64,000 nucleotides of DNA from Citrobacter arsenatis (GCF_004353845.1 NZ_CP037864.1:3038001-3102000); one strand, 5' to 3'. Counted from the first letter of the stretch, positions 52,718-62,435 are shown. The notes: a model not told the origin generated them from the letters alone. Made by a program: numbers and translations.

Positions 52718-53828
52718 GGCACAGCATCGCCATCGCCTGTCCGTAAGGCATTGAGGTCCGCGGAATGTTGCGATAGAAATCGAGATTGTGGCCCATTCCT
52801 GTTCCAAACGAGGTGTGCAGCAGTTCACCTTCCGCTGAAATATGTTGCACAATGCCTCTGATGGCTTTCTCCGCGACCAGCGCATAGTCTTGCCCGACAT
52901 AGCGTTTACGTACCGCTTTGAGGATCCCATAGGCAAACCCGGCGGTTGCCGACGCTTCCAGATACGACTGCGGGTCGTCCAGCAAGGTGTGCCACAATCC
53001 GCTTTCATCCTGGCACTTCGCCAGCGCGGCGATTTGCGCGTGCAGAACCTGCACCAGATAGCGATGCACCGCATTGTTCTGTGGCAAATCAAGTAATTCG
53101 AGGAAATCCGGGATGACAATAGTTAACCAGCTGTTGCCACGCGCCCAGCGTGCGTTGGCAAAGTTATGTTGTCCTTCATAGCTCCAGCCGTGGAACCACA
53201 GACCCGTTTCTTTATCCATCAGGTTTTGCACATGCAGCAGAAACTGATAGGTTGCCTCTTCAATATATTCGGGGCGGTTGAGCAACTTGCCAATCTTCGC
53301 CAGCGGTAAAACCGCCATCATTAATGTGTCATCCCACATCTGCTGATGATTCTCTTCCGCCAACGTAATGTGCTGCATACCGCCATATTCGGTACGCGGC
53401 ATCTCATGCATTGCCCACTCCGCCCAGCTATCGAGCCACGGCAGATACGCGGGGTTACGCGTCTCTTCGTAGCGATACGCCAGCGTTAAAAACGGCGCCA
53501 TCGTGTTGACGTTTTTGGTGGTTGCGCCTTCCGCAAAGCGATCGGCAAACCAGCTGTCGATGATATCGCGCATCGTTTCATCGCCGGTTTGCTGATAATA
53601 CTGATACATCCCATACAAGCCGACGCCGTGCGTCCACTCCCATCCCGCCCAACCTTTGGTATCAATAACGCGTCCGTCGTCCAGACGTAGCAAGAACTCG
53701 CCGGTCTCGTCATGAATATTGACCAGGTTATGCGTCACCTTTTTGATCAACGCTTTTAATTCATCCCTGGCAATAAAATGTTCTGGTTGGCGCAATAATG
53801 GACTGTGTTTAACCGGGTAAACAATCAT
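52689..53828 (-). CDS. Unsaturated rhamnogalacturonyl hydrolase, GH105 (RhiN/YteR-like)
   Basis: The 379-residue (alpha/alpha)6-barrel protein resembles YteR/RhiN. The family's catalytic Asp lies in QMWDDTLMMA (residues 166-167), and WFHGWSYEGQHNFANARWARGNSW (His213 region) lines the site. It has no signal peptide, so it works in the cytosol, releasing unsaturated galacturonate from rhamnogalacturonide disaccharides made by pectin lyases. The transporter gene ends only a few bases upstream (start 53828, previous stop 53829). The pairing with a GPH transporter matches rhiT-rhiN of pectinolytic enterobacteria. Substrate is inferred. Confidence 0.88.
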   Translation of the reverse strand: MIVYPVKHSPLLRQPEHFIARDELKALIKKVTHNLVNIHDETGEFLLRLDDGRVIDTKGWAGWEWTHGVGLYGMYQYYQQTGDETMRDIIDSWFADRFAEGATTKNVNTMAPFLTLAYRYEETRNPAYLPWLDSWAEWAMHEMPRTEYGGMQHITLAEENHQQMWDDTLMMAVLPLAKIGKLLNRPEYIEEATYQFLLHVQNLMDKETGLWFHGWSYEGQHNFANARWARGNSWLTIVIPDFLELLDLPQNNAVHRYLVQVLHAQIAALAKCQDESGLWHTLLDDPQSYLEASATAGFAYGILKAVRKRYVGQDYALVAEKAIRGIVQHISAEGELLHTSFGTGMGHNLDFYRNIPRTSMPYGQAMAMLCLTEYLRKYF

Positions 53829-55415
53829 TTACTTAACCTCTGTCAATGTCGAATTCAATGCGGCAACTTTTTCCAGTTTCGGTGCCGCTGGTTTATTACG
53901 ATTCAGGTAACCAATATTGTTGTTACCCCAAAGTGATTCATATGGCATGCCTGACAGCATCTCTACGGTGGCGCGTCCTTCAGCAGAAAGTCCTTCCAGC
54001 ACAGGTCGCCCAGACTCGCGCATTTTTGCAGTCTCTTCACGCAGGGTGCTGTGCGTTTGCAGGTTTAGTTTGAAGCGCAGGGAAACCAGGAACCCCAGCG
54101 CCAGAACAATCAGCGTTCCGCAACTTAGAATTAACAGGATGGTATGGCTGACCGCCGCGGGCTGTGCGCTCTGGCCGGAGACAAACCCGGACAGTTGCAT
54201 GACAATCCCCACCAGCATCACCGCGCCCGCCTGCGACGCTTTACGCGTTAGCGTCATAATGCCGGCAAAGATGCCTTCCCGACGCTGACCGGTAATCACT
54301 TCGTCAACGTCGGCAATATAGGTGTAGGTATTCCAGGGAACGTAATTGATCCCCCCACGCCCCAGACCCGCCACGGCAGATACCAGCAGTAGCAGAGAAT
54401 AAACATCGCTGAGTCCGGCGTAATATAGCCCGGCGTAGGAAAGTGAACTGAGGCCAAACAGGACGACCACCATGCGATAAGACGGTGCTGGTCCGAAACG
54501 GATACACAATGGGATCATGGCGATGACAGCAATAAACTGGAAGATAGCCATCGTCCCCAGCAGGTTTGACGCCATTGATGCTTCCTGCATCAGCACAAAC
54601 ACTACGTAGTAAGTAAAGACGGCGTTAAAGACGTCCTGGGCAATATAGCCGCCAAGATACATACCTAAATGCTGGCGAAAGATACGGATACGCAGGGTTG
54701 AACTCAGCTCAACAAACAAGCGGTTCATACTCTGGCTAAAGGTCAGGCTTTTCTTCTCTTCTTCGGCGCGCAGGGCCGCCTGGGTCCATTCTTCCCGTGG
54801 TCGTTCCCAGGTAAAAAACCAGACGAAAGTCAGCATCAGGGCGCACAGTACAGAGAACACCAGACTGGCGTAGAAAAAAGACACCGGGTTATCTTTGCCA
54901 AATAGCGTCAGCAGAACACCGGGTAAGAATGAGGCCAGAATGGCTGACATTTGCGCCATCGAAATACGCGCGCCGGAAAATTTGGTTTTCTGTTTAAAGT
55001 CATCGGTCATTTCGGGTACCAGCGTTTCGTAAGGCACCAGAATCATGGTGTAGACCACGTCAAAAATCAGATAGGTAAGCAGGTAATACCAGAATCCCAT
55101 GTCCCCGATCCACATCAGCGAGTAGCTAAAGACACAGGGGATCCCCAACAGAATAAAAAACTTACGTCGCCCGAAGCGTTTGCCAAGCCAGCTTGAGCCA
55201 AAGTTATCGGTTAAAAAACCCATTAATGGGCTCACGACGGCATCCAGCACCCTGGCGGTGGCAAAAATAAAGGTCGCTTCGATAGGCGTCAGACCACAGA
55301 ACGTGGTGTAGAAATAGAGCAGCCAGGCCGCGGTTAATGCCGTGGTGCCTGCGCCTAAAAAATCGCCTGAACCGTAGGCAAAATAGTTAACCAGTCCAAT
55401 TTTTCGTGTCTTCAT
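53829..55415 (-). CDS. GPH-family sugar symporter, RhiT-like
   Basis: The 528-residue protein of the glycoside-pentoside-hexuronide:cation symporter family has twelve predicted helices. It begins NYFAYGSGDFLGAGTTALTAAWLLYFYT and carries the family's DAVVSPLMGFLTDN and LGKRFGRRKFFILLG loop. A hydrophilic tail of about 75 residues follows helix 12 (HSTLREETAKMRESG...), longer than in MelB. It most likely imports rhamnogalacturonide oligosaccharides for the adjacent GH105 enzyme. Genes abut, so they form an operon. A candidate KdgR box lies 172 bases upstream. Confidence 0.87.
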   Translation of the reverse strand: MKTRKIGLVNYFAYGSGDFLGAGTTALTAAWLLYFYTTFCGLTPIEATFIFATARVLDAVVSPLMGFLTDNFGSSWLGKRFGRRKFFILLGIPCVFSYSLMWIGDMGFWYYLLTYLIFDVVYTMILVPYETLVPEMTDDFKQKTKFSGARISMAQMSAILASFLPGVLLTLFGKDNPVSFFYASLVFSVLCALMLTFVWFFTWERPREEWTQAALRAEEEKKSLTFSQSMNRLFVELSSTLRIRIFRQHLGMYLGGYIAQDVFNAVFTYYVVFVLMQEASMASNLLGTMAIFQFIAVIAMIPLCIRFGPAPSYRMVVVLFGLSSLSYAGLYYAGLSDVYSLLLLVSAVAGLGRGGINYVPWNTYTYIADVDEVITGQRREGIFAGIMTLTRKASQAGAVMLVGIVMQLSGFVSGQSAQPAAVSHTILLILSCGTLIVLALGFLVSLRFKLNLQTHSTLREETAKMRESGRPVLEGLSAEGRATVEMLSGMPYESLWGNNNIGYLNRNKPAAPKLEKVAALNSTLTEVK

Positions 55416-55586
55416 TGCCGTTACCCCTGCACATTATTTGGAGGCCCCGCAATCCTCGCTTTGACATTGGGCATCCTTACAGGGTCACAGTAAAAGCTAA
55501 CCGGAAGTGAAACCTTTCTATTTCTGCCAGGGGAATTAGCAAAATGGCAACAATACAAAGAGTCCGGCAACGTATGTCACCTATTT

Positions 55587-55605
55587 TATAAAACGGCGTT
55601 TCTAT
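55587..55605. promoter_or_regulatory. Candidate KdgR box upstream of the rhiT/rhiN-like operon
   Basis: TATAAAACGGCGTTTCTAT contains AAACGGCGTTTC, a perfect match to the KdgR core AAAYRNYRTTTY, with 16 of 19 positions of the full Dickeya-type consensus. It is the only good match I noticed, and lies between flhE and the transporter. Confidence 0.6.
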
Positions 55606-55677
55606 TTAATCAAAGAGGCGGGCTAAAATTGCGAGGCAGCCAGCAGTTTCCGCTGCTGGCCTGAATGAAGGAAGGCG

Positions 55678-56070
55678 TTAACGATAGTTCACAATCACCT
55701 GATTGCTCTGAACTTGTAAAGCGGGGATCAGGCGACCGCCGCCGGGTACCTCCCAGACAAAATGCATTGGTTCGATGGCGGGAACGTTATTGAATCCGTT
55801 CGTGGTTCCACTCTGCCCATCCAGCTCGACACAGCGGGACTGAGAACATAAACGCACCCGTAAACCCGCGGGCGTTGGACCATTAAGCTCATAGCGCCAG
55901 GCTACCAGCGTCATCAACCCCGACACCGGCTGGCTGGGGACCAGAGGTGCTGACGAGGCTGACTGACCGCGGTGATTTAAGGTGATCCCCATACCGCTTG
56001 CCTGCCAGGCTCCTTCTCCGGCAGCCTGCGCTGCCAGAGGAAAAAACAACAACCACAGTAACTTACGCAT
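55678..56070 (-). CDS. flhE: Flagellar protein FlhE
   Basis: The 130-residue protein has a signal peptide (MRKLLWLLFFPLAAQA) and a mature domain with two cysteines (VRLCSQSRCVEL). FlhE is periplasmic, and in Salmonella it is thought to limit proton leak through the export gate. It is not essential for assembly. The start shares one base with the flhA stop (TAATG). It is the last gene of flhBAE. Confidence 0.95.
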   Translation of the reverse strand: MRKLLWLLFFPLAAQAAGEGAWQASGMGITLNHRGQSASSAPLVPSQPVSGLMTLVAWRYELNGPTPAGLRVRLCSQSRCVELDGQSGTTNGFNNVPAIEPMHFVWEVPGGGRLIPALQVQSNQVIVNYR

Positions 56071-58148
56071 TATTTGCCTCCAATAGTCGCCGTCATGCGA
56101 ATATGGCGGTTATCGGAAAGCTCCATGTTCGATAACACCACCAGCTGCGGTATGCTGCGACGTAAAAAGCGTGCCAGTAACGGACGCAACGCGTGATTGA
56201 CCAGCAAGACCGGCGGCGCGCCCAACATCTCTTGACGGGACAGCGCTTCCTGAGTCTGGGCCAGCAGTCGGTCTGCCAGTCCTGGCTCCAGACCACCGCC
56301 CCCCTGCAGCGCTTGCAGCAGCAAACGCTCGAGTGGAGTATCAAGGCCGATAACCTGAACTTCTTCATTACCCGGGAACCACTGCTGGGTGATGGCACGT
56401 CCCAACGCAACACGGACCACCGCAGTCAGTTCATGCGGATCGTTTTGCAGCGGCGCATGTTCAGCCAGCGTTTCAAGAATGGTGCGCATATCGCGAATCG
56501 GTACTTTCTCGTCCAGTAAGTTCTGCAGCACTTTATGCAGCGTGGTGAGCGTCACAACGCCCGGCACCAGATCTTCCGTCAGCTTCGGCATCTCCTGCGA
56601 GACGCGGTCAAGTAACTGTTGCGCCTCCTGACGACCAAACAGCTCAGCGGCGAACTGCCCAATCAGGTGGTTAAGATGCGTCGCGACAACGGTACTCGCT
56701 TCAACTACCGTAAAGCCCTGAATTTGTGCCTGCTCCTTCAATGCACTTTCAATCCAGATAGCATCCAGACCGAAAGCCGGATCGACCGTTTTCTCGCCCG
56801 GCAGCGACCCGGCGGCGGTACCCGGGTTAATGGCCAGCCAGCGTCCCGGATAGGCATCACCGCTGCCAATTTCCACCCCTTTCATCAAAATGCGGTAGCG
56901 GGCCGGCTGCAGATCCATATTGTCGCGGATGTGTACCACCGGCGGCAGGAAGCCCATGTCCTGGGCAAATTTCTTACGAATACTGCGAATTCGCCCCAGC
57001 AACTCGCCATCCTGCTGAAAGTCCACCATCGGGATCAGGCGATAACCCACCTCCATTCCCAGGGAATCTTCAAGCTGTACGTCGTTCCACGTTGCTTCCA
57101 CCACGGAGTTGTTTTCCGGCATTTTCACCGGTTGCGGTTCATCCGGCGCTTTTTGCTCACGACCGCGCATCCACCATGCCAGGCCCAGTAACGCGGCGGT
57201 AAACATCAGAAACACCAGGTTCGGCATGCCCGGAACCAGACCCAAAAGCCCAAGCACCGCCGCGCTGAGCAGCATAACGCTGGGATTGCTGAACAGTTGG
57301 GTCACCATCTGTTCGCCTACGTCCTGGTCGGTACTCACGCGGGTCACGATAACCCCCGCCGCGGTAGAGATTACCAGCGCAGGAATTTGTGCCACCAGCC
57401 CGTCACCGATGGTCAGTAGGGTGTAACTTTCCGCAGCGCTGCCCATGCTCATACCATGCTGCAACACCCCAACTAACAGGCCGCCAACCACGTTGATAAC
57501 CATAATCAAAATACCGGCAATGGCATCTCCACGTACGAATTTACTCGCACCGTCCATAGAGCCGTAGAAATCCGCTTCCTGCGTCACTTCCGAGCGCCGT
57601 TTTTTAGCTTCATCTTCGCCAATCAGACCGGCATTCAAATCCGCATCAATCGCCATCTGCTTGCCGGGCATACCGTCCAGCACGAAGCGCGCGCCAACCT
57701 CAGCGATACGCCCTGCACCTTTGGTAATTACCATAAAGTTAATGATGACGAGAATAACGAAGACCACGATACCGATAGCAAAGTTACCGCCCACCAGGAA
57801 GTGACCAAAGGCTTCAACCACCTTCCCCGCCGCCGCCGCGCCGGTATGTCCTTCCATTAAAATAATACGCGTCGATGCGACGTTCAGGGCGAGGCGCAAT
57901 AATGTGGTAAACAGCAAAATCGTCGGGAATGCGGCAAACTCCAGCGTACGCTGGGTGAACATGGCCACCAACAGCACCATGATCGACAGCGCAATGTTAA
58001 ACGTAAACAGCAAATCGAGGACGAAAGCCGGCAGCGGCAACACCATCATCGACAGGATCAGCAGGATGAGGATCGGTCCGGCAAGAATTTGCCATTGCGT
58101 GGATTTCAGGTTGCTGGGCAGACGCAGCATCGCGACCAGATTAGCCAT
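56070..58148 (-). CDS. flhA: Flagellar type III export gate protein FlhA
   Basis: The 692-residue protein has eight N-terminal helices (about 25-325). The conserved FHIPEP cytoplasmic loop between helices 4 and 5 includes GKQMAIDADLNAGLIGEDEAKKRRSEVTQEADFYGSMDG-like sequence, starting at about residue 147. A large C-terminal cytosolic domain (about 360-692) forms the nonameric ring that receives chaperone-substrate complexes. It couples proton flow to export. It overlaps flhB by 8 bases. Confidence 0.98.
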   Translation of the reverse strand: MANLVAMLRLPSNLKSTQWQILAGPILILLILSMMVLPLPAFVLDLLFTFNIALSIMVLLVAMFTQRTLEFAAFPTILLFTTLLRLALNVASTRIILMEGHTGAAAAGKVVEAFGHFLVGGNFAIGIVVFVILVIINFMVITKGAGRIAEVGARFVLDGMPGKQMAIDADLNAGLIGEDEAKKRRSEVTQEADFYGSMDGASKFVRGDAIAGILIMVINVVGGLLVGVLQHGMSMGSAAESYTLLTIGDGLVAQIPALVISTAAGVIVTRVSTDQDVGEQMVTQLFSNPSVMLLSAAVLGLLGLVPGMPNLVFLMFTAALLGLAWWMRGREQKAPDEPQPVKMPENNSVVEATWNDVQLEDSLGMEVGYRLIPMVDFQQDGELLGRIRSIRKKFAQDMGFLPPVVHIRDNMDLQPARYRILMKGVEIGSGDAYPGRWLAINPGTAAGSLPGEKTVDPAFGLDAIWIESALKEQAQIQGFTVVEASTVVATHLNHLIGQFAAELFGRQEAQQLLDRVSQEMPKLTEDLVPGVVTLTTLHKVLQNLLDEKVPIRDMRTILETLAEHAPLQNDPHELTAVVRVALGRAITQQWFPGNEEVQVIGLDTPLERLLLQALQGGGGLEPGLADRLLAQTQEALSRQEMLGAPPVLLVNHALRPLLARFLRRSIPQLVVLSNMELSDNRHIRMTATIGGK

Positions 58149-59292
58149 CAGTATTCTTCTCGTTCATGAAATCCAGTGCTTCAGGCACCGGAAGGTTTTC
58201 AGGTTGTGGTGGACGCTTGCCGCCGGCGAGACGCCAGCGTTTTAGCTGCCATACCCATGCCAGTACTTCAGCAACGGCAGCATATAATTGACCCGGTATT
58301 TGCTGACCAATCTCAGCATGGCGATATAGCGCACGCGCCAGCGGCGGCGCTTCTAATGTAGGGACACGATGCTCGGCGCCAATCTCACGAATGCGCAGCG
58401 CCACCAGTCCCGCGCCTTTAGCGACAACTTTCGGCGCGCTCATTTTGTTCTCGTCATACTTCAACGCCACCGAATAGTGCGTGGGGTTGGTAACAATCAC
58501 GTCCGCTTTCGGCACATCCGCCATCATGCGACGCTGAGCGGCCGCGCGCTGCATTTGGCGTATTTTGCCCTTAACGTGCGGGTCGCCTTCGCTTTGCTTA
58601 AATTCGTCCCGGATATCCTGGCGTGACATACGCAGCTTTTTCAGATGGCTGTAAATCTGGAAAAAGACGTCGAACCCCACCATCGGAATAACGCCCAGTA
58701 CCACCAACAGCGCGCACATGCCGACTAAATCCAGGGCGTTGCCCATCGCCGTAATCGGAGATTCTGCCATCAGCCGCATCATCGCCGGCCAGTTATGCCA
58801 GAGATAAAACCCGGCTACGCTGCCTACCAGCGTGGACTTCAGTATCGCTTTCAGCAGTTCAGCCCCGGTTTGCGCTGAAAACATGCGTTTAATACCCGGC
58901 AGCGGATTCAGCTTAGAGAACTTGGGCTGCAGAGATTTACCGCTGAAGATCAAGCCGCCGAGCATCACCGGGGAGATTAATGCCACCAGAACGACGCCGG
59001 TAATCAACGGTAACAGCGCAATCATCGCGTCTTTAATCAGCAGAATGATTTGGCTGAGGATCAGGTTAGGGTCGTTGACCATACTGTGGTCAAAACGTAG
59101 TCCGGCAGACAGCATGCCGGCCAGCCTGCGGGCAAGCGACTCCCCGCCAATCCAGATAATGCACACGCCCACCAGCAAAATAAGCAGTGAGGTCAGCTCT
59201 TTGGATCGGGGGATCTGCCCTTCTTCCCTTGCTTTTTCAAGTCGGTGGGGTGTGGGGGCTTCTGTTTTGTCGTCGTCGCTTTCTTCTGCCAC
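58141..59292 (-). CDS. flhB: Flagellar export switch protein FlhB
   Basis: The 383-residue protein has four membrane helices (about 30-210) and a cytosolic domain with the self-cleavage motif NPTH (about 269-272, in VIVTNPTHYSVALKYD). Cleavage between Asn and Pro switches export from hook to filament substrates. It is the first gene of flhBAE, a FlhDC-dependent class II operon in relatives. Confidence 0.98.
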   Translation of the reverse strand: MAEESDDDKTEAPTPHRLEKAREEGQIPRSKELTSLLILLVGVCIIWIGGESLARRLAGMLSAGLRFDHSMVNDPNLILSQIILLIKDAMIALLPLITGVVLVALISPVMLGGLIFSGKSLQPKFSKLNPLPGIKRMFSAQTGAELLKAILKSTLVGSVAGFYLWHNWPAMMRLMAESPITAMGNALDLVGMCALLVVLGVIPMVGFDVFFQIYSHLKKLRMSRQDIRDEFKQSEGDPHVKGKIRQMQRAAAQRRMMADVPKADVIVTNPTHYSVALKYDENKMSAPKVVAKGAGLVALRIREIGAEHRVPTLEAPPLARALYRHAEIGQQIPGQLYAAVAEVLAWVWQLKRWRLAGGKRPPQPENLPVPEALDFMNEKNTDG

Positions 59293-59399
59293 GCATCAGA
59301 CCCTGGATAGAGATATAGGCGAGAATGATGCCAGAACGGCCATCCAGCAATGGGAAGAGTAAGCGGTAAAAAAGACGGGATTTATGGCTTTAAGCAGAA

Positions 59400-59445
59400 T
59401 TGCGCGTAAGCCGGATGAGAGGCGCACGCCCCACATCCGGCAAAT
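59400..59445. repeat. Single REP-like element between flhB and cheZ
   Basis: GCGTAAGCCGGATGAGAGGC pairs with the opposing CCACATCCGGCAAAT in the short gap after cheZ and before flhB. Confidence 0.65.
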
Positions 59446-59450
59446 ACCGA

Positions 59451-60095
59451 TCAGAAACCGAGGCTGTCCAGCAGGTCGTCAACCTGATCCTGACTTGCCA
59501 CCACGCCGGCTTTCGAGGCGTCAACCTGCGGGCCGTTCAGCAAGCTTTCGTTTTCACGTTTTGGACGTGCGCCCTGTTCCGGAATGTTTTCCAGCAGAAC
59601 CATCAGCAGTTGGCGTTCAATCTCCTGGATAACATCCATCATGCGCTTGATGACCTGACCGGTGAGGTCCTGGAAATCCTGCGCCATCATGATGTCCAGC
59701 AGTTGAGCGTTAGTAAAGCTGGTATGTCCTGGCACATCGCCAAGGAACTGACGGGTATCGGTAACCAGTTCACGGGCGTCGGACAGCTCGATCGGATTTT
59801 CGAACCATTCGTCCCAGCGTTTAGTCAGGTCTTTGGCCCCTTTTTCCATTGCGTCCTGATGCGGCTGCGAAGCCTCCACGCTGTTCAGCGCGCGCTCCGC
59901 TGCCTGTGCAGTCATCTGCACAACGTAATCGAGACGATCGCGGGCATCTGGAATGGCTTCTGCCGCTTCGGCAATGGCCTGATCCAGCCCCAGTTCACGC
60001 AGACTGTCGCGCAGCATTCGGGTCAAACTGCCGATGCGCGCGATGATGTCCCCTGCTGAGTGTTCGTCAGCAGGTTTAATTTGTGGTTGCATCAT
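59451..60095 (-). CDS. cheZ: CheY-P phosphatase CheZ
   Basis: The 214-residue protein forms a long four-helix hairpin bundle. The catalytic Gln is in MMAQDFQDLTGQVIKRMM (about 147), and the C-terminal CheY-binding helix is DQVDDLLDSLGF. It dephosphorylates CheY-P to end tumble signals. The start is MMQPQIKPAD at 60095; upstream in-frame codons are not conserved. It lies 13 bases after cheY. Confidence 0.98.
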   Translation of the reverse strand: MMQPQIKPADEHSAGDIIARIGSLTRMLRDSLRELGLDQAIAEAAEAIPDARDRLDYVVQMTAQAAERALNSVEASQPHQDAMEKGAKDLTKRWDEWFENPIELSDARELVTDTRQFLGDVPGHTSFTNAQLLDIMMAQDFQDLTGQVIKRMMDVIQEIERQLLMVLLENIPEQGARPKRENESLLNGPQVDASKAGVVASQDQVDDLLDSLGF

Positions 60096-60108
60096 CATTA
60101 TCACACCC

Positions 60109-60498
60109 TCACATGCCCAGTTTCTCAAAGATTTTATTGAGTTTCTCTTCCAGCGTCGCCGCTGTGAATGGCTTCACGACATAACCACTGGCGCCTGCCT
60201 GTGCTGCCGCAATAATGTTCTCTTTCTTCGCTTCCGCCGTCACCATCAGCACCGGCAACGCAGACATCCCGCCATCTGCACGAATGGTTTTTAGCAGTTC
60301 CAGGCCATCCATATTCGGCATGTTCCAGTCGGAAATGACAAAACCAAATCCCCCAGCCTGCAGCTTATTCAGCGCGTCCACGCCGTCTTCAGCTTCTTCA
60401 ACATTGTTGAAACCCAGCTCTTTGAGCAGGTTACGCACGATGCGACGCATGGTGGAAAAGTCATCCACAACCAAAAACTTAAGCTCTTTATCCGCCAT
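60109..60498 (-). CDS. cheY: Chemotaxis response regulator CheY
   Basis: The 129-residue single receiver domain has the acidic pair in VVDDFSTMRR (Asp12/13), phospho-acceptor Asp57 in ISDWNMPNMDG, Thr87 in VTAEAKK, and Lys109 in VVKPF. Phosphorylated CheY binds FliM to cause clockwise rotation. It follows cheB by 18 bases. Confidence 0.99.
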   Translation of the reverse strand: MADKELKFLVVDDFSTMRRIVRNLLKELGFNNVEEAEDGVDALNKLQAGGFGFVISDWNMPNMDGLELLKTIRADGGMSALPVLMVTAEAKKENIIAAAQAGASGYVVKPFTAATLEEKLNKIFEKLGM

Positions 60499-60516
60499 AA
60501 AAAATAAACTCCTGAT

Positions 60517-61566
60517 TCAAATACGTATTGCCTGTCCGGCACTGATTTTCGCCAACATTTGCTGGCTTACCTGGCTAAGATCGACCACTTCGCTTACGCC
60601 ACCCATATTGATGGCCTCGCGCGGCATGCCGAACACCACACAACTTGCTTCGTTTTGCGCAATGGTCCAGGCACCTGCCTGGTTCATTGCTAACATTCCG
60701 GCGGCACCATCGTTGCCCATACCTGTCAGGATCACTCCCACGGCATTACGCCCCGCGTGTTTTGCCACCGAATGGAACAGCACATCGACTGAAGGCCGAT
60801 GCCGGTTAACCGGCGGACCATCATGAATTTTGATCTGGTAGTTCGCCCCGCTGCGCGCCAGTTCCATATGCTTGTCGCCAGGGGCGATATACGCATGTCC
60901 TGGAAGCACACGCTCCCCGTCTTCTGCCTCTTTCACGGTTATCTGACACAGTTTGTTCAGACGTTCCGCGAACGAGCGGGTAAAGCCTGGCGGCATATGC
61001 TGGGTAATCAGAATACCGGGACTTGAAAGCGGCAATGGCTGGAGTACATGGCGAATTGCTTCTGTTCCTCCGGTTGACGCGCCAATCACCAGCAGTTTTT
61101 CCGAACTGAGTAACGGCCCCGCTTTCAAGGTCGTCGGTGCTGCCATGGGTTTATGGGCTGCCAGTTTTGCTCGCGATGCGGTGCGAATCTTCTCCGCGAT
61201 CATTTCGCTGTAGGCCAGCATCCCTTCACGGATCCCCAGTTGTGGTTTGGTGACAAAATCAATCGCCCCCAACTCCAGCGCTCGCAGCGTGACCTCTGAA
61301 CCTTTACCGGTCAGTGAAGAAACCATAACGACCGGCATCGGACGCAAGCGCATCAACTTTTCAAGAAAGTCGAGGCCGTCCATACGCGGCATTTCCACAT
61401 CCAGCGTCAGAACGTCGGGATTGTATTTTTTGATTAAATCCCGGGCGACCAACGGATCTGGCGCCGTCGCCACCATTTCCATATCACTGTGGCTGTTAAT
61501 AATCTCGGTCATGATTTGACGCATCAATGCAGAATCATCAACCGACAACACCCTGATTTTACTCAT
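60517..61566 (-). CDS. cheB: Receptor methylesterase CheB
   Basis: The 349-residue protein has an N-terminal receiver (Asp56 in LTLDVEMPRMDG) and a C-terminal methylesterase/amidase domain. Its triad comprises Ser164 in IGASTGGTEA, His190 in ITQHMPPGF and Asp286 in TGMGNDGA. It removes methyl groups from receptors for adaptation. It overlaps cheR by 4 bases. Confidence 0.98.
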   Translation of the reverse strand: MSKIRVLSVDDSALMRQIMTEIINSHSDMEMVATAPDPLVARDLIKKYNPDVLTLDVEMPRMDGLDFLEKLMRLRPMPVVMVSSLTGKGSEVTLRALELGAIDFVTKPQLGIREGMLAYSEMIAEKIRTASRAKLAAHKPMAAPTTLKAGPLLSSEKLLVIGASTGGTEAIRHVLQPLPLSSPGILITQHMPPGFTRSFAERLNKLCQITVKEAEDGERVLPGHAYIAPGDKHMELARSGANYQIKIHDGPPVNRHRPSVDVLFHSVAKHAGRNAVGVILTGMGNDGAAGMLAMNQAGAWTIAQNEASCVVFGMPREAINMGGVSEVVDLSQVSQQMLAKISAGQAIRI

Positions 61567-62435
61567 GCTTTATCCTTACCTGGCGCATGCGCATACACGG
61601 TCTGTCCACGCAGGCTAAACTCGCGCACGAGGTTGCTAAAGTTTTCTGAATGACCTGCAAACAGCAGCCCATCTGGTTTAAGAAGAGGAACAAAACGATG
61701 CAAAATGTCCTGCTGCGTCGTTTTATCGAAATAGATCATCACGTTACGGCAAAATATGGCGTCGAACGGTCCTGGCACGTTGTACTGCTTGTCGAGTAAA
61801 TTGACGCTGGAAAATTCAACATGCCCCGCCAGTTCCTGCCGAACACGTACCAGCCCTTCATGCGGACCGGTGCCGCGCATGAAATATCGCTGCAGCTGCT
61901 GGGGTGACAGCGTCTTTAGCTCATCGAGACGGTAAATGCCGCTTCTGGCCTTTTCCAGTACTTCGGTATCAATGTCGCTGGCAAAAACACGCCAGCGGCC
62001 CGGTGCCATACCCAAGGTATCGGCGAGGGTAATCGCAATGCTGTACGGCTCTTCTCCGGTTGACGCCGCCGCGCTCCAGACCCGGTATTCACCGCTGCGC
62101 CGACGAGCATGATCCGACAGCACCGGAAAATGATGTCCTTCGCGAAAAAACGCGGTCAGGTTGGTGGTCAGGGAGTTAATAAAAGCCTGCCACTCAGCAC
62201 TGTTCTGGTTAGCTTCCAGCATGCTGAGATAGCGACCAAAGTCATCCAGCCCCAGGGTTCGCAGACGGCGGACCAGGCGGTTATAAACCATGTCCCGCTT
62301 ATGGTCGGCCAGTACGATCCCCGCACGCTGGTAGATTAATTGACATATCCGACGAAAATGCGCGTCAGACAGCGCGAGGCGCTGTGTCATCTGTAACAAT
62401 AATGACGTTTGCCCGGTGGGCAGAGATGATGTCAT
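61563..62435 (-). CDS. cheR: Chemoreceptor methyltransferase CheR
   Basis: The 290-residue SAM-dependent enzyme methylates receptor glutamates. It has an N-terminal helical domain, SAM motif VWSAAASTGEEPYSIA, and FASDIDTEVLEKARSGIY. FCRNVMIYFDKTTQ follows. It is four residues longer at the C-terminus than E. coli CheR (HAPGKDKA). Receptors ending in NWETF tether CheR. The adjacent Tap lacks that pentapeptide. Confidence 0.98.
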   Translation of the reverse strand: MTSSLPTGQTSLLLQMTQRLALSDAHFRRICQLIYQRAGIVLADHKRDMVYNRLVRRLRTLGLDDFGRYLSMLEANQNSAEWQAFINSLTTNLTAFFREGHHFPVLSDHARRRSGEYRVWSAAASTGEEPYSIAITLADTLGMAPGRWRVFASDIDTEVLEKARSGIYRLDELKTLSPQQLQRYFMRGTGPHEGLVRVRQELAGHVEFSSVNLLDKQYNVPGPFDAIFCRNVMIYFDKTTQQDILHRFVPLLKPDGLLFAGHSENFSNLVREFSLRGQTVYAHAPGKDKA

